From contig NZ_AP024086.1 of the NCBI RefSeq assembly GCF_019703855.1, positions 1,508,501-1,572,500 on the forward strand: a DNA stretch of 64,000 nucleotides. The letters are read 5' to 3'. Below are positions 8,937 to 18,607 of the stretch, piece by piece. The notes under the pieces were generated by a model. The model was not told where the DNA came from. It was given only the letters and a program-made list of their open reading frames with translations, and did not search any database. A program made the translations under genes and the position numbers. How positions within the stretch are numbered: the first letter of the stretch is position 1; each line of letters starts with the position of its first letter. Source of the stretch: Desulfomarina profundi (GTDB lineage: Bacteria > Desulfobacterota > Desulfobulbia > Desulfobulbales > Desulfocapsaceae).

Positions 8937-11180
8937 TTAAGCAGCCGTCGGGATATTGATGATTTTACCGTCTTTAATGAACTTGACAAAATTATTTCGC
9001 ATTCCGTTAGCACCCGTTTCCGGGTCTACGGCAATTTTGGTTACCAGGCTGGTATCATCAACACCCGCGCCAACTCCGACAGTCATAAGTGGATTGGCAG
9101 AGCCATAGCCATGTCCCATGTAGACACAGTCTTTTCGTATACCGGGAGTGGTTTTAACGATGGTCGTTGTCCTTGATTTTATTCCATCCTGATTAATGAA
9201 GCCGACTTCATCGCCGTCCTTTAAACCCATTTTTGCAGCAAGTTCATCATTCAACCAGACAGGATTTGTTGGCATGGCACTGTGCAGCCAGACATTATTC
9301 TGAGTTCTGTTGAAAGTATGGACAGGGACACGACCATAGATCAATCGGGCAAAGCCAGCCGGTGGTTCTTCTACAGGTTTATAAGTCGGCACCCCTGGGA
9401 AACCTGCATCCTCGATGTCTTCATTAAAAAAGACAACCTCAAAATCGTCGGGCATGTTGTACGGATTTTTCCCAGGTTGAATATGGATACCACCTTCCTT
9501 TTTGAGCTGGGCGAGTGAAAGGCCGGCAACTTCCAGATTTTTTTCGACCATATCTTTTGCGGTTTTCACCGGGATATCTTCTTCGTATCCCATACGTTTG
9601 GCAATTTCGTTGGTGATGAAAACCTGGTCTTTCCGCTCGAACAGAGGTGACACAAGCGGCATCCTCGCCGAGATAAACTGTTGCTGTTTTTCCGACAAGT
9701 CCCACTGAGTCCCTGTCTTAATATAATCATATCGTTCCAGATAACTGACTTCAGGAAGAAGAATATCGGCCCACATGGTGATGTCAGTAGGCATGACATC
9801 AACGCACATGACAAAATCCATCTGCCTGAGAACATTCTTCATTTTTTCCTGACCGGGAATGGTTTGAATCGGGTTTTGTCCCCAGATAACACATCCTTTG
9901 ATCGGATGAGGTTTCCCTGTCAGTGCAGCATCACGAATCAGCTCAGTAGGCGTTCCCGGAGGTGTGAAAGGATGGTATAATTCATCATCACTGTTGAGAT
10001 TGAGGTTGAATTCTTCTTCATGTTCCTTGTGTTCCCAACTGAGTTTGCCAACTTTGGGTCCGATAGCGGGTACCCAGCCACCTTTCACATAAAAAGCACC
10101 CAGAAGACCGGTAAGACAGGCAAGAGATCGTTGGCGCTGGAAATCATTTCCATACCAGGAGACATGTCTACCAGGATGAATGGAGACGTTTGGAGCGTTG
10201 TCTGCCAGCAAGTCCGCCACCTCTTTTATCTGCTGTACTGTCAGATCACATGCAGCTGCAGCTTTTTCCAGGCTCCATTCCTCAATACCTTTGGCAAATT
10301 CTTCAAATCCATCACCATATTCATCAACGAAGTCAGCATCATATTTTTTGGTCGCAATGAGATAGTTCATTATGCCAAGGAGAAAAGCTGTATCAGTACC
10401 CGGCTTTATTGGCACCCATATATCAGACTTTGCAGCAGATGCAGAATAGCGGGGGTCGACGACAATCAGTTTGGCACCGTTCTGTAATCCTTTCAGGTAT
10501 CGTTTAATATGGGAGACATGAATATTTTCACCAAAATGGCCTCCAAGAAGGAAAATAACCTTGGCATTCGGCATATCGACTTTTTCGCCAGGTGCTTTAC
10601 CGATAGTCGCAACGTAAGCTGTGTCACGAATTCCCCTGCACTGGAAAAAAGAAGCTTCACTGACATTTTTTGTACCAACAGTCCTCTCGAAAAAGTGCAT
10701 TGGGTATTTGGCTGAGGAACCATGCGGAAAAACGCAGATGCCTTTGGCACCGTATTTGTCTTCAACAGCCTTTAATTTATTCCCACATTCATCAAGAGCC
10801 TCTTTCCAGGAAATCTTCTTCCATTTGGGATTTCCACGCTCACCTACGTTTTTCAGGGGGAATTTCAGGCGGTCCGGATCGTAAAGAAGTTTGATTCCGG
10901 CGTTTCCTCTTGCACAGATGGAAGTTCCGTTGTCAATCGATTTTGGATTTCCTTCAAGTTTTACAAGGCGCCCACCCCTTTTTTTACCAACCAGCTGGCA
11001 CCGCCAGAAACACATCTCGCAAATACCCCCGACCACGGTTTCATCCTTGAAAGATCCTTTTGCTTCAAGGGGAGAACGTTTGACACCGCTCTCTGATGCT
11101 ATTGCCCGGGAAAGGGGCAAAGCTACAGCTGCCAAAGAGGCAGATTGCAAAAATTTACGCCTCGTTAAGTTGAACGCCAT
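8937..11180 (-). CDS. Molybdopterin oxidoreductase, polysulfide/thiosulfate reductase catalytic-subunit type
   Basis: This 747-residue protein belongs to the complex iron-sulfur molybdoenzyme family. It opens with a twin-arginine signal (LTRRKFLQSAS, residues about 5-15, then a hydrophobic stretch), so it should fold with cofactor and be exported. A [4Fe-4S] motif CEMCFWRC...CARG follows, then the molybdopterin domains; the likely Mo ligand is the Cys in SFFQCRGIRD. WGQNPIQTIPG and the C-terminal dinucleotide-binding domain (HTFNRTQNN, NPVWLNDELAAKMGL) are typical of the PsrA/PhsA/ArrA branch. The substrate (polysulfide, thiosulfate or another oxyanion) cannot be told from sequence. Its start overlaps torD by 26 bases and has AAGGAGG upstream. 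Confidence 0.88.
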   Translation of the reverse strand: MAFNLTRRKFLQSASLAAVALPLSRAIASESGVKRSPLEAKGSFKDETVVGGICEMCFWRCQLVGKKRGGRLVKLEGNPKSIDNGTSICARGNAGIKLLYDPDRLKFPLKNVGERGNPKWKKISWKEALDECGNKLKAVEDKYGAKGICVFPHGSSAKYPMHFFERTVGTKNVSEASFFQCRGIRDTAYVATIGKAPGEKVDMPNAKVIFLLGGHFGENIHVSHIKRYLKGLQNGAKLIVVDPRYSASAAKSDIWVPIKPGTDTAFLLGIMNYLIATKKYDADFVDEYGDGFEEFAKGIEEWSLEKAAAACDLTVQQIKEVADLLADNAPNVSIHPGRHVSWYGNDFQRQRSLACLTGLLGAFYVKGGWVPAIGPKVGKLSWEHKEHEEEFNLNLNSDDELYHPFTPPGTPTELIRDAALTGKPHPIKGCVIWGQNPIQTIPGQEKMKNVLRQMDFVMCVDVMPTDITMWADILLPEVSYLERYDYIKTGTQWDLSEKQQQFISARMPLVSPLFERKDQVFITNEIAKRMGYEEDIPVKTAKDMVEKNLEVAGLSLAQLKKEGGIHIQPGKNPYNMPDDFEVVFFNEDIEDAGFPGVPTYKPVEEPPAGFARLIYGRVPVHTFNRTQNNVWLHSAMPTNPVWLNDELAAKMGLKDGDEVGFINQDGIKSRTTTIVKTTPGIRKDCVYMGHGYGSANPLMTVGVGAGVDDTSLVTKIAVDPETGANGMRNNFVKFIKDGKIINIPTAA

Positions 11181-11745
11181 ATTCCTTTTCCTCCTTTGTG
11201 AAAAAGTCGATTAAAGTAATGATGATACGATAAAAAGGGTGTTGTGCTTCCTTTTTTACCAGTTTTGAAAAAGTTTCAAACCAGGGTAGGAAATAGGTAC
11301 CTAAAAATTCGTTTTCACTTTCCTGATCTTTATCTTCGGCCAAAAATGACAGAAATTCAAGTTGATGTATCAGATTGTCCGGAAAATCCGCTTTATCAGT
11401 CAAAGCATATCCTTTTGAACAATAGTAGTGCATGACCTGCTCGGCGTATTTACCCTGCAGGGATTTGTCAAAATAAACAGAGCCGTAAGGAGGGGCCACG
11501 ACATGTGGAATACCATTGATGAAAAGTCGTGTATACTCTACCTGTAAATCTTCCAGAAAATCTCTGCTCTTTTTTATTGCAGTGTCAATAGCATCCTTTT
11601 CTTTCTCACCACCAAGTGCATCGAGTAAGGCATAGAGACTTTCAAGGTAGGTTTTATTCATCCAGTCAGTTTCCGGGTATTGCATGCTTTGGGCACAGAA
11701 CCGGTAAATCGTTGCTATATGGTCTGTTGAAAGAGAGTTTGTCAT
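11155..11745 (-). CDS. TorD/DmsD-family molybdoenzyme chaperone
   Basis: A 196-residue all-alpha protein that should bind the Tat signal of the PsrA-like enzyme and hold it until the molybdenum cofactor is inserted. Family hallmarks are EYTRLFINGIPHVVAPPYGSVY in the middle and the later PDNLIHQLEFLSFL. It is the first gene of a three-gene minus-strand operon; its 3' end overlaps the catalytic-subunit start by 26 bases, which suggests coupled translation. The region upstream (11746-12124) carries possible regulator sites. Confidence 0.88.
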   Translation of the reverse strand: MTNSLSTDHIATIYRFCAQSMQYPETDWMNKTYLESLYALLDALGGEKEKDAIDTAIKKSRDFLEDLQVEYTRLFINGIPHVVAPPYGSVYFDKSLQGKYAEQVMHYYCSKGYALTDKADFPDNLIHQLEFLSFLAEDKDQESENEFLGTYFLPWFETFSKLVKKEAQHPFYRIIITLIDFFTKEEKEYGVQLNEA

Positions 11746-12124
11746 TATTGAAGTCTTGGGAAAAACCGACCAGTGGATTGAGCTTCAAATATGTCGGAAA
11801 TATTAATATATATAGTTAGTTAAGAGAAAAATGTACCACATTGTAAGCAAATTGATCATACTTTTGAAAATTCAATTTGTAAATACCACACTGTGGTTAA
11901 AAAAGGCCTCGTTTTCTCTTGTTTTACACAACAAAAAAACAAAACAACATTGATACAATGTCGCATATTTTATCAATAACAGTAAGGATTGTAAATATTA
12001 AATTAATATCTAAAATAGATTATATATAATCTCATTTTTATTTCCCATGGAACTCAACCAAACTGGAGAAGTGGTACGTTTATCAGGTTGAACTTCGTAC
12101 GTAATTGGAATTTTTTTAAAAACG
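11746..12124. promoter_or_regulatory. AT-rich promoter region of the torD-psrA-psrB operon
   Basis: No gene seen. It contains an odd 13-bp palindrome ACCACACTGTGGT (11885-11897) and, 50 bases away, a related site TACCACATTGT (11834-11844); both share TACCACAYTGT. Their position just upstream of torD suggests paired operator sites for an unidentified regulator. A TTGAT/ATCAA pair is also present but the spacing is wrong for FNR. Confidence 0.4.
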
Positions 12125-12736
12125 TCATGGAAAGGATCTGTGCCTGATCAAATAAATAAAAAAATTGTTTATTTTACCGATTAAATCTTCAGTTTCACGA
12201 AATGGCGCGTGTTTTCCTCGATTGAGAGACTCTGTGTTTTCTCCAGCATTCCAGGCAGAGACAACAAGATCAAGTCTACCGTCAAATTTATAATTGTATT
12301 TGGCGATCAGATAACATGTCAGTAGAATATTTACTGCTGGATCAAAAAGGTCTCTTTTTTTGAGATTCTTCAGAGTAGTTTTCGAAACATATCGAAAATG
12401 TGTTCGTGATTTACTCAACTCCCTTGCAGCCGTCTTTCCTGTAGGATATAGAATCTGCCCGAGGCCAATCGCCTTTCGATTCGAAACGGCTCTGGGATTG
12501 GCTCCAGATTCTGCAAGGATAAGGGCGCGGATAAAGTCCGGGTTTACTTTATGTTTAGGCACAAAATATGAAAAGTCGGCAAAATACCGTATGAGGTAAT
12601 CATAGCGGGCTAGTTTTTCTATATCGTTTTGTTCTATTTTTTTATTTTTAAATTTTTTGAGGGACTGGTCCAGATCAGCCCATCCGATGTTTGTCATACT
12701 CAAAAGCATCAGTAATGAAAAAATAATATGTTTCAT
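12125..12736 (-). CDS. Lytic transglycosylase (SLT-domain) protein
   Basis: A 203-residue exported protein with a signal peptide (MKHIIFSLLMLLSMTNIGWA). From about residue 60 it has a soluble-lytic-transglycosylase fold: VNPDFIRALILAESGANPRAVS with the catalytic Glu, AIGLGQILYPTG, FDPAVNILLTCYLIAKYN and LVVSAWNAGE. It should cleave the glycan strands of peptidoglycan in the periplasm. It is short for the family, basically the catalytic domain alone. No operon partner is obvious. Confidence 0.88.
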   Translation of the reverse strand: MKHIIFSLLMLLSMTNIGWADLDQSLKKFKNKKIEQNDIEKLARYDYLIRYFADFSYFVPKHKVNPDFIRALILAESGANPRAVSNRKAIGLGQILYPTGKTAARELSKSRTHFRYVSKTTLKNLKKRDLFDPAVNILLTCYLIAKYNYKFDGRLDLVVSAWNAGENTESLNRGKHAPFRETEDLIGKINNFFIYLIRHRSFP

Positions 12737-12803
12737 GCTGAAATGTTAAATCTTCTTTCCGTAAGCACATTTTTTGGGGATGTGGAGAAAACCATGGGAC
12801 AAT

Positions 12804-14117
12804 TCATGGGCGAATGGCCAGCTCCTCCATATCCATCTCCAGGAATTTGGCTGTAGTACGATACAGGAGAAAGGGATCGGCAGTTCCGGTGAATTCGCGA
12901 ATGGAATGCATTGCAAGTGTGGGAATACCGACATCAACAGTTTGAATACCAAGGCGGGCTGCGGTCATCGGTCCAATTGTAGACCCACAAGCCATATCAC
13001 TTCTCATGACAAATTCCTGTGGTTTCATCTGGACTTCACTACAGATTTTTTTGTATATTGCAGCGCTCATACTGTTGGTTGCATAGCGTTGATTGGCATT
13101 TATTTTTATAACAGGAGCCTTGTTGAGAAATATTTTGTGGCCCTTATCAGATTTGCTTATAAAATTTGGATGGGTTGCATGACTGTTATCCATGGAAATG
13201 AGAAATGATTTTTCCAGGGCTCTCAGTCTCGTAGTTGGATCTGGAATGACGCGTTTAAAAAAAGATTCAGCAAAATCAGATCCGGCGCCTGCTACGGAAA
13301 CAGAACCATTTTCCTCATGATTTGTACAGAGAAGAAGACAGTTTTTATTCATCTGACCCGCTGTGATTGACTGCATCCCGACAAAGCAACTCAACAGGTT
13401 ATCAAGCTTTCCTCCACAGATAAATTCTTCCTTATGCCCTGTAAAAGCAGGCACCTGTGTGTCATAACAGAACAGGTCAAAGGTGAGAACCTCTTTAATT
13501 TTTTCCAGAGGGTTTTCCTGCTTGATTTGTTCAAAAAGGAGTGTTTTCAGGTTTGGAAGCTGTCCTGCAACAGCCTGAGCGAGAAGGGGTGGCAGATCAT
13601 CCTGGGCATTTATTTCATTTTTCTTGTTGGCTTCACGATTAAAATGAATGGCAAGGCTTGGAATAACAAGCATCGGTCTCTTGAAATCTATCAGGAAAAC
13701 GGCAAGACTGCCATCCTGCATAAGGCAACAGGTTCGACCTGCCAGGGAAAGATCACGATCAAACCAGGTCTGAAGTAGCGGCCCTCCATAGATTTCCACC
13801 CCTAGTTTCAGGTACGTGTCCTGCGCTATATCCGGAAGTGGTTTGACCTGCAGACACGGGCTGTCCGTATGGGCAGCCAGGATACGAAAACCGTCTTCCG
13901 GTTGCTCTTCTTTTCCGAAAATGCAGGCAATAAGCGAACCATTATCTCTGATGTGATAGAAAGCTGAACCGGGACCTGGAGGGATGTTTGTCCGGTCAGG
14001 CAACTGGGAAAAACCATGGTCTTCCAAAAAATGTTTCATTTGAAAAACCGCATGATATGGAGATGCAGATTTTTTGAGAAAAGAAAAGAGATGGCTGTTG
14101 AAAATTGTCTGGTTCAT
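12804..14117 (-). CDS. apeB: M18-family aspartyl aminopeptidase
   Basis: A cytosolic, zinc-dependent, normally dodecameric aminopeptidase. The 437-residue product has the M18 metal ligands and motifs in order: AAHTDSPCLQVKP, IYGGPLLQTWFDRDLSLAG, KLDNLLSCF, TNHEENGSVSVAGAGS, DNSHATHPNF and the C-terminal DVGIPTLAMHSIREF. The ATG at 14117 (MNQTIFNSHL) matches the family N terminus; a GTG at 14159 overlapping the upstream stop would add 14 residues. It probably shares a transcript with the SprA-like gene. Confidence 0.93.
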   Translation of the reverse strand: MNQTIFNSHLFSFLKKSASPYHAVFQMKHFLEDHGFSQLPDRTNIPPGPGSAFYHIRDNGSLIACIFGKEEQPEDGFRILAAHTDSPCLQVKPLPDIAQDTYLKLGVEIYGGPLLQTWFDRDLSLAGRTCCLMQDGSLAVFLIDFKRPMLVIPSLAIHFNREANKKNEINAQDDLPPLLAQAVAGQLPNLKTLLFEQIKQENPLEKIKEVLTFDLFCYDTQVPAFTGHKEEFICGGKLDNLLSCFVGMQSITAGQMNKNCLLLCTNHEENGSVSVAGAGSDFAESFFKRVIPDPTTRLRALEKSFLISMDNSHATHPNFISKSDKGHKIFLNKAPVIKINANQRYATNSMSAAIYKKICSEVQMKPQEFVMRSDMACGSTIGPMTAARLGIQTVDVGIPTLAMHSIREFTGTADPFLLYRTTAKFLEMDMEELAIRP

Positions 14118-14158
14118 TTTAAAATGATACGCTTTATTCGATGTGATGGCAGATGGCA

Positions 14159-14821
14159 CTAAGCCGATTTTTTCTGTAGTGCCTCAATTGCCTCGTAACT
14201 GCTGATCACCGTTTGAGCGGGGATTATATTTTGCGGCTGGTTTGAAGACGATTGAGATAAGGACGGATTGGGAGAATTCAGCAGGACTTCCTGGTTTTTC
14301 AGGAGAAGTTCTTTTCTGGCGGCAGCCTCTTTAACAGCAGCTTCGGCAGCTATCCGCCTGTCTGCGGAGGAAGGATTCTGTGGAGCGAGAGCCGCACGTT
14401 TAATGGTCTCCATCTTACTGATTGTGGCCTCAGGACTGTTTTCTTTGCCGACGTCAATGGGGACTTCACCAGATACAGCATAGGCATGGCCATCCGGCCC
14501 TTTTTGTGTTGTAAAATGAGCTCCGCCTCCGGCATATCGTCCCGCTGCCGCAAGATGTGCCTGTTCATGGGTCCGAACTTCACGATCCCGTTTTTTCAGA
14601 CTTTCAAGAATACGTAAGTCCTCCTCGTTGAGCTGCTCCTGTCCGTTTAGATTTTCTTTTGTTTCTTTTTTTCCCTTTATGTTTTCAGGAGATTCTCCAG
14701 AGAGAGTTACCTTGTCGCCTGCAGATAAATGGCGAGCAGAGGGAGGTTTTTCCCCACTGTTGGCCTGATATCCCTGCATGTGAGACTGGTTGAAAAAATT
14801 CGCTGGAGAAACAGTTGTCAT
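14159..14821 (-). CDS. SprA-related putative metalloprotease
   Basis: A 220-residue protein of the SprA-related family (Pfam PF12118 as I recall). The conserved core is KRDREVRTHEQAHLAAAG followed by GPDGHAYAVSGEVPIDVG; HEQAH resembles a zinc-protease HExxH-like site. The N terminus is low-complexity and polar, and the C-terminal third is rich in Ser, Asn and Gln. The biochemical role of the family is poorly known. It lies directly upstream of apeB (stop and possible GTG start overlap by one base). Confidence 0.8.
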   Translation of the reverse strand: MTTVSPANFFNQSHMQGYQANSGEKPPSARHLSAGDKVTLSGESPENIKGKKETKENLNGQEQLNEEDLRILESLKKRDREVRTHEQAHLAAAGRYAGGGAHFTTQKGPDGHAYAVSGEVPIDVGKENSPEATISKMETIKRAALAPQNPSSADRRIAAEAAVKEAAARKELLLKNQEVLLNSPNPSLSQSSSNQPQNIIPAQTVISSYEAIEALQKKSA

Positions 14822-14986
14822 AAAATTTTACAGGTAGGTTTGATAAATCACAGGCAAATTGCCGTTCAGCCATGCCCGGTTATCGTTTCCTCTGGTACAG
14901 CTGAACTGATTGCAGCAGTACACAGACAATAATTATAGGAAAAAGATGGTGAAATGGCAAATTACGTTCCACTTTCCAAACTGGAA

Positions 14987-15982
14987 TCAGCGCTGAAAGA
15001 GATTACCCAGCTCTCCCAGTACTGAACCTTCTCCAGAAGTTGAAAACCCTGCATTGTTCTGGGGTGCTGCCCTGTGGATTCGGCCGGCCAGACGGGAAAA
15101 CGGCAGAGACTGCAGCCAGACATGGCCTGGTCCAGTAAGCGTAGTGAAGAAAAAACCTTCGCCGCCAAAAATTGCTGATTTAATACCACCTACAAACTGG
15201 ATATCATAGTCAACTGTTCCGGTCATGGCAACGAGACATCCAGTGTCAATTCTCAGGGTTTCACCAGCCTGAAGATCTTTCTGCACAATGGTTCCTCCAG
15301 CATGAACAAAGATCTGCCCATCTCCTTCGAGCTTCTGCATGATGAAGCCTTCCCCACCGAAAAGGGCGGCGCCGATCTTTTTTTGAAATTCAACACCAAT
15401 AGACACACCTTTGGCGGCACAGAGGAAAGCGTCTTTCTGACAAACCAGTTTGCCCTGGTAATCTTTCAGGTCAAGGGGAATAATTTTACCGGGATAGGGT
15501 GATGCAAAGGCGATTTTGCCTTTCTCCTGGCCCTTGAAGGTAAAAATAGTTGTAAAAAGACCTTCTCCAGTAATAAGCCGTTTCCCGGCTCCTAGCATTT
15601 TATCCAGGAATCCACCCTGTTCAGAAGCAACACTCCCATCACCAAAAATGGTTTCCATTTCAATACCGTTGGACATGTACATCATTGAACCGGCTTCAGC
15701 GACAGCACTTTCATCAGGATCCAGTTCGATTTCCACATACTGCATTTCATGGCCGAAAATTTCATAGTCAATTTCATCAGCCCCCCTTTGGTGGGGTGGG
15801 GAAGGCGGCAGGTCCCTGTTCTGCAGTTCAGAAACTGAGGAAAGGGGAACCCAGTTTTCAAAATCCTGTTTCCATACCAGCGTATCGTTGTTATAAATCC
15901 CGCTGTCCAGATTTGTCTGCACCTGATAAGACGAAAAAGGACCTTCCTGTTTTCCATTTACTGCTACATACCAACTGTCCAT
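14987..15982 (-). CDS. GYF_2 / AIM24 (TIGR00266)-family protein
   Basis: A 331-residue protein with two parts. Residues 1-55 form a GYF_2-type domain ([18 protein letters not shown]...[14 protein letters not shown]). From about residue 72 an AIM24/TIGR00266 domain follows, a beta-helical tryptophan RNA-binding attenuator-like fold, with glycine-rich segments such as [24 protein letters not shown] and [19 protein letters not shown]. No signal peptide or membrane helix is seen. The cellular function of bacterial AIM24 proteins is not established. Confidence 0.82.
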   Translation of the reverse strand: MDSWYVAVNGKQEGPFSSYQVQTNLDSGIYNNDTLVWKQDFENWVPLSSVSELQNRDLPPSPPHQRGADEIDYEIFGHEMQYVEIELDPDESAVAEAGSMMYMSNGIEMETIFGDGSVASEQGGFLDKMLGAGKRLITGEGLFTTIFTFKGQEKGKIAFASPYPGKIIPLDLKDYQGKLVCQKDAFLCAAKGVSIGVEFQKKIGAALFGGEGFIMQKLEGDGQIFVHAGGTIVQKDLQAGETLRIDTGCLVAMTGTVDYDIQFVGGIKSAIFGGEGFFFTTLTGPGHVWLQSLPFSRLAGRIHRAAPQNNAGFSTSGEGSVLGELGNLFQR

Positions 15983-16043
15983 GTTATTTCCTTTCTTCTC
16001 TGAACCTGTTTATCTGAAAAATTCACCTTGGATAAGTGAGACC

Positions 16044-17096
16044 TTAAAAATATTTTTCTTTAAGATCATAAAGCTTGTCAAGGTATTCTTCCTTGTAATG
16101 CAGGTTTTTTCCGGTATTTTCCATTTCCTCAATCAGGGAGTCTATGGCTGGACGTAAATCGATACCATGTCTGTTGTATCCCTCTGAGTTCGCTTTATCG
16201 ATTATCATTACAGCATAAAAACTGATAACCATGCGTGAAGTTGAATCTCTTCTGAAAAGATAAAGTCTTCCTCCCATTGTACTCTGGAAGAAACTGGCAT
16301 AATCGTACAGTCCTTCATCTTTAAAAACTATGCCATATTCCTTTTCAAGAACATCAGGGTACGAGGTAAGTTCGTAAAAAGTTTTTATTATTTCTTCAAA
16401 AGAAGACTTTTCCCGATCCAGAATCCCCTTAAGTACAAGAATATTTTTTTTACCGAGAATCCTGAAAAAGTGAGCTGTATTTTTTAGAATTGTGAACAGA
16501 TCATCCGTTTCATTGGTTACCACAGGAGGAGTGTCAAACAGTTTCTGCAGTAATTTTGAAAAATGGGTTTTGCTTGATTCGGAAAGATGGAAATCCTTCA
16601 TGTACTGCTGTTGATCAAGATGCTCATAGAACCTGTTAAGTACAGTTATGAGTTCCTGCGGAACTGTACTTTCAGAATCTTCTCCAGGTGAGACAATATG
16701 TTTTGATTGTTCAACATCTGAATATGTTCCAGTTTTTTCAGGATTACTTTGTTGGGTCTCTGGAGTTTTATTGTTCTTTGAGATTTTTTCCCTATCACTC
16801 AAAGTACTTGGAGGAGACAGAGAACCGCCTCCGGGATTTTCTCTATCGATGGTGGAATTCATGCTGTTTTTTATTGAAGGAAGTGCAGATTGTGCGTCAG
16901 GGCCTGGTAAATTAACCACTGATGTCTGAGTCAGTTCAGAGGGAGAATCGGAGTTGGCACGAATTGTTTTTTGTTCTGTATAAAAATAAAAAAAAGCTAT
17001 GAATATACTGATCAAAAAACAAAAAATATACAAAGCGGTTGTTGATCGTTGCTTTACCCTGGACGTTGATCTTGGCTTTTTTTCTCTTTCTTTCAT
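16044..17096 (-). CDS. Uncharacterised single-pass membrane protein
   Basis: I do not recognise this 350-residue protein. The first 22 residues are very basic (MKEREKKPRSTSRVKQRS), followed by one hydrophobic helix (ALYIFCFLISIFIAFFYFY, residues about 22-40), giving an N-in topology. Residues about 45-125 are a Ser/Pro/Asn-rich linker. The C-terminal 220 residues are a helical soluble domain (for example LITVLNRFYEHLDQQQY, RPAIDSLIEEMENTGKN) that should sit in the periplasm. There is a gap of more than 450 bases upstream. Confidence 0.7.
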   Translation of the reverse strand: MKEREKKPRSTSRVKQRSTTALYIFCFLISIFIAFFYFYTEQKTIRANSDSPSELTQTSVVNLPGPDAQSALPSIKNSMNSTIDRENPGGGSLSPPSTLSDREKISKNNKTPETQQSNPEKTGTYSDVEQSKHIVSPGEDSESTVPQELITVLNRFYEHLDQQQYMKDFHLSESSKTHFSKLLQKLFDTPPVVTNETDDLFTILKNTAHFFRILGKKNILVLKGILDREKSSFEEIIKTFYELTSYPDVLEKEYGIVFKDEGLYDYASFFQSTMGGRLYLFRRDSTSRMVISFYAVMIIDKANSEGYNRHGIDLRPAIDSLIEEMENTGKNLHYKEEYLDKLYDLKEKYF

Positions 17097-17201
17097 TTTT
17101 CCTGTTTTTTGTGGGCCCTGGGAGAATGAATTCGTTTGATGTAACCACAGTGAAGATACTATATGGTATTTGTAATGTCACGGCTAACCCGCATTTCACA
17201 T

Positions 17202-17284
17202 GAACATTGTGTTAATTTTGACATGGTTTTACAAAATTACAATCGTAGGCAGATAAGCACTGTTGTCACATTGACACAATGTTC
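17202..17284. repeat. Family A inverted-repeat element, copy 1
   Basis: An 83-bp element with ends GAACATTGTGT / ACACAATGTTC and the interior segment ATGGTTTTA. Related copies are at 41047-41126 and about 55898-55978. It has no coding capacity and resembles a miniature inverted-repeat element. It occupies the 487-base gap between 17097 and 17583, which otherwise shows no gene. Confidence 0.8.
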
Positions 17285-17583
17285 CCTCAAAATCCGTCAG
17301 GCAGACCATAACCACTGTCGGCCAGGCCGATACCACTGTATTTCGATGAATTTTTCAAAATATGTGACAGATATTGGGATTGTACAAATTATATTATGCT
17401 TGACTCAGTAGCCGGAAGGAACTATTTTGGTGTGTCAACAGATTTTTCTCATTCCCATAAGACTCAGTCAAATCAAGATTAAATGTGAGTATCAGGCAGA
17501 GTTTAAACCAGGGATGTTTTTAAAGTTCAGCAATATTTACATAGTTTACCTTTTTTTTAAATTTTACTTTTGGAGGAACACAA

Positions 17584-18513
17584 ATGGCTATTTCCGTAGT
17601 AGGACATTCTAATCCTGATACTGATTCTGTAACAGCTTCAATTGCACTGGCGGCATTGTTAAATGCACAAGGTCAGGAAGCTCAGGCATGCATGCAGTGC
17701 GCTGCTGCAGATCTCAATCCAGAATCTAAAGTGGTACTGGAAAAGTTTGGCCTTGAAGCCCCTGTAGAAATCAGCGATGCAGCTGGAAAAGATATTGCCC
17801 TTGTTGATTTCAGTGACCTGGCACAGGGACCTGCTAATCTGGCAGATGCAAATGTAGTTGCAGTTGTAGATCATCACAAAGTTGGTGATCTGACCACAAA
17901 CAATCCGATTCTCTTCAGGGCAGAACCTGTAGGATGTACCGGAACTGTTTTGAACAAAATGTTTAAAGAAGCGGGAGTTTCCATACCAAAAAATGTGGCT
18001 GGAGGAATGCTGGCTGCGATTCTGAGTGATACTGTTAATTTCAAATCACCCACCTGCACTGAAGATGACAAAATTGCAGTTAATGATTTGAAAACAGTTG
18101 CCGGTGTGGATGATACCGATGCCCTTTTTATGGATATGCTGAAGGCAAAATCTTCCGTTGACGGAGTGCCGGCAAAAGACCTTCTTTTCCGGGACTATAA
18201 AGATTTCGATATGAAAGGGAATAAGGTTGGAGTCGGCCAACTGGAACTTGCTACCCTTGACCAGGTTGCTGATATTCGTGCTGATCTGATAAAAGCGATG
18301 GAAGAAGTGAAAGCCGACGGAAGACACTCTGTTCTGCTCATGCTCACTGATGTTGTAAAAGAAGGTACGGATCTGGTCGTAATTTCCGATGATCCCGCAC
18401 TGATCGAAAATGCTTTTGGAGGTAAATTAGAAAGCAATTCCATGTGGATTGATGGGATGATGAGCCGTAAAAAGCAGACAGTTCCCAACCTGCAGAAGGC
18501 TTTTGGTTGTTAA
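17584..18513 (+). CDS. ppaC: Manganese-dependent inorganic pyrophosphatase (class II)
   Basis: Cytosolic enzyme hydrolysing pyrophosphate to phosphate. The 309-residue protein has the DHH/DHHA2 layout: N-terminal VVGHSNPDTDSVTAS with metal-binding His and Asp residues, VAVVDHHKVGD (the DHH motif), AILSDTVNFKSPT, and the C-terminal DHHA2 domain ending in MMSRKKQTVP, which binds pyrophosphate. There are no CBS domains, so it is the unregulated form, about the usual 305-310 residues. GGAGGA lies 8 bases before the ATG. It is monocistronic with its own terminator. Confidence 0.95.
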   Translation: MAISVVGHSNPDTDSVTASIALAALLNAQGQEAQACMQCAAADLNPESKVVLEKFGLEAPVEISDAAGKDIALVDFSDLAQGPANLADANVVAVVDHHKVGDLTTNNPILFRAEPVGCTGTVLNKMFKEAGVSIPKNVAGGMLAAILSDTVNFKSPTCTEDDKIAVNDLKTVAGVDDTDALFMDMLKAKSSVDGVPAKDLLFRDYKDFDMKGNKVGVGQLELATLDQVADIRADLIKAMEEVKADGRHSVLLMLTDVVKEGTDLVVISDDPALIENAFGGKLESNSMWIDGMMSRKKQTVPNLQKAFGC

Positions 18514-18543
18514 TGCAGTAGAAAACAGAAACTGTACGATGTA

Positions 18544-18589
18544 AATAATGGCGGCATGATCTTGAATGAAAGATCATGCCGCCATTATT
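18544..18589. terminator. Bidirectional terminator after ppaC
   Basis: Perfect 20-base arms (18544-18563 and 18570-18589) with a 6-base loop and a GC-rich core (GGCGGCATGATC). It lies between convergent ppaC and the candidate selenoprotein gene. Confidence 0.85.
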
Positions 18590-18607
18590 ATTCCTGACCT
18601 CATTCCC

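Noticed and set aside
11934-11975. FNR site upstream of torD (TTGAT...ATCAA)
   Set aside because: The half-sites are about 16 bases apart, not 4.
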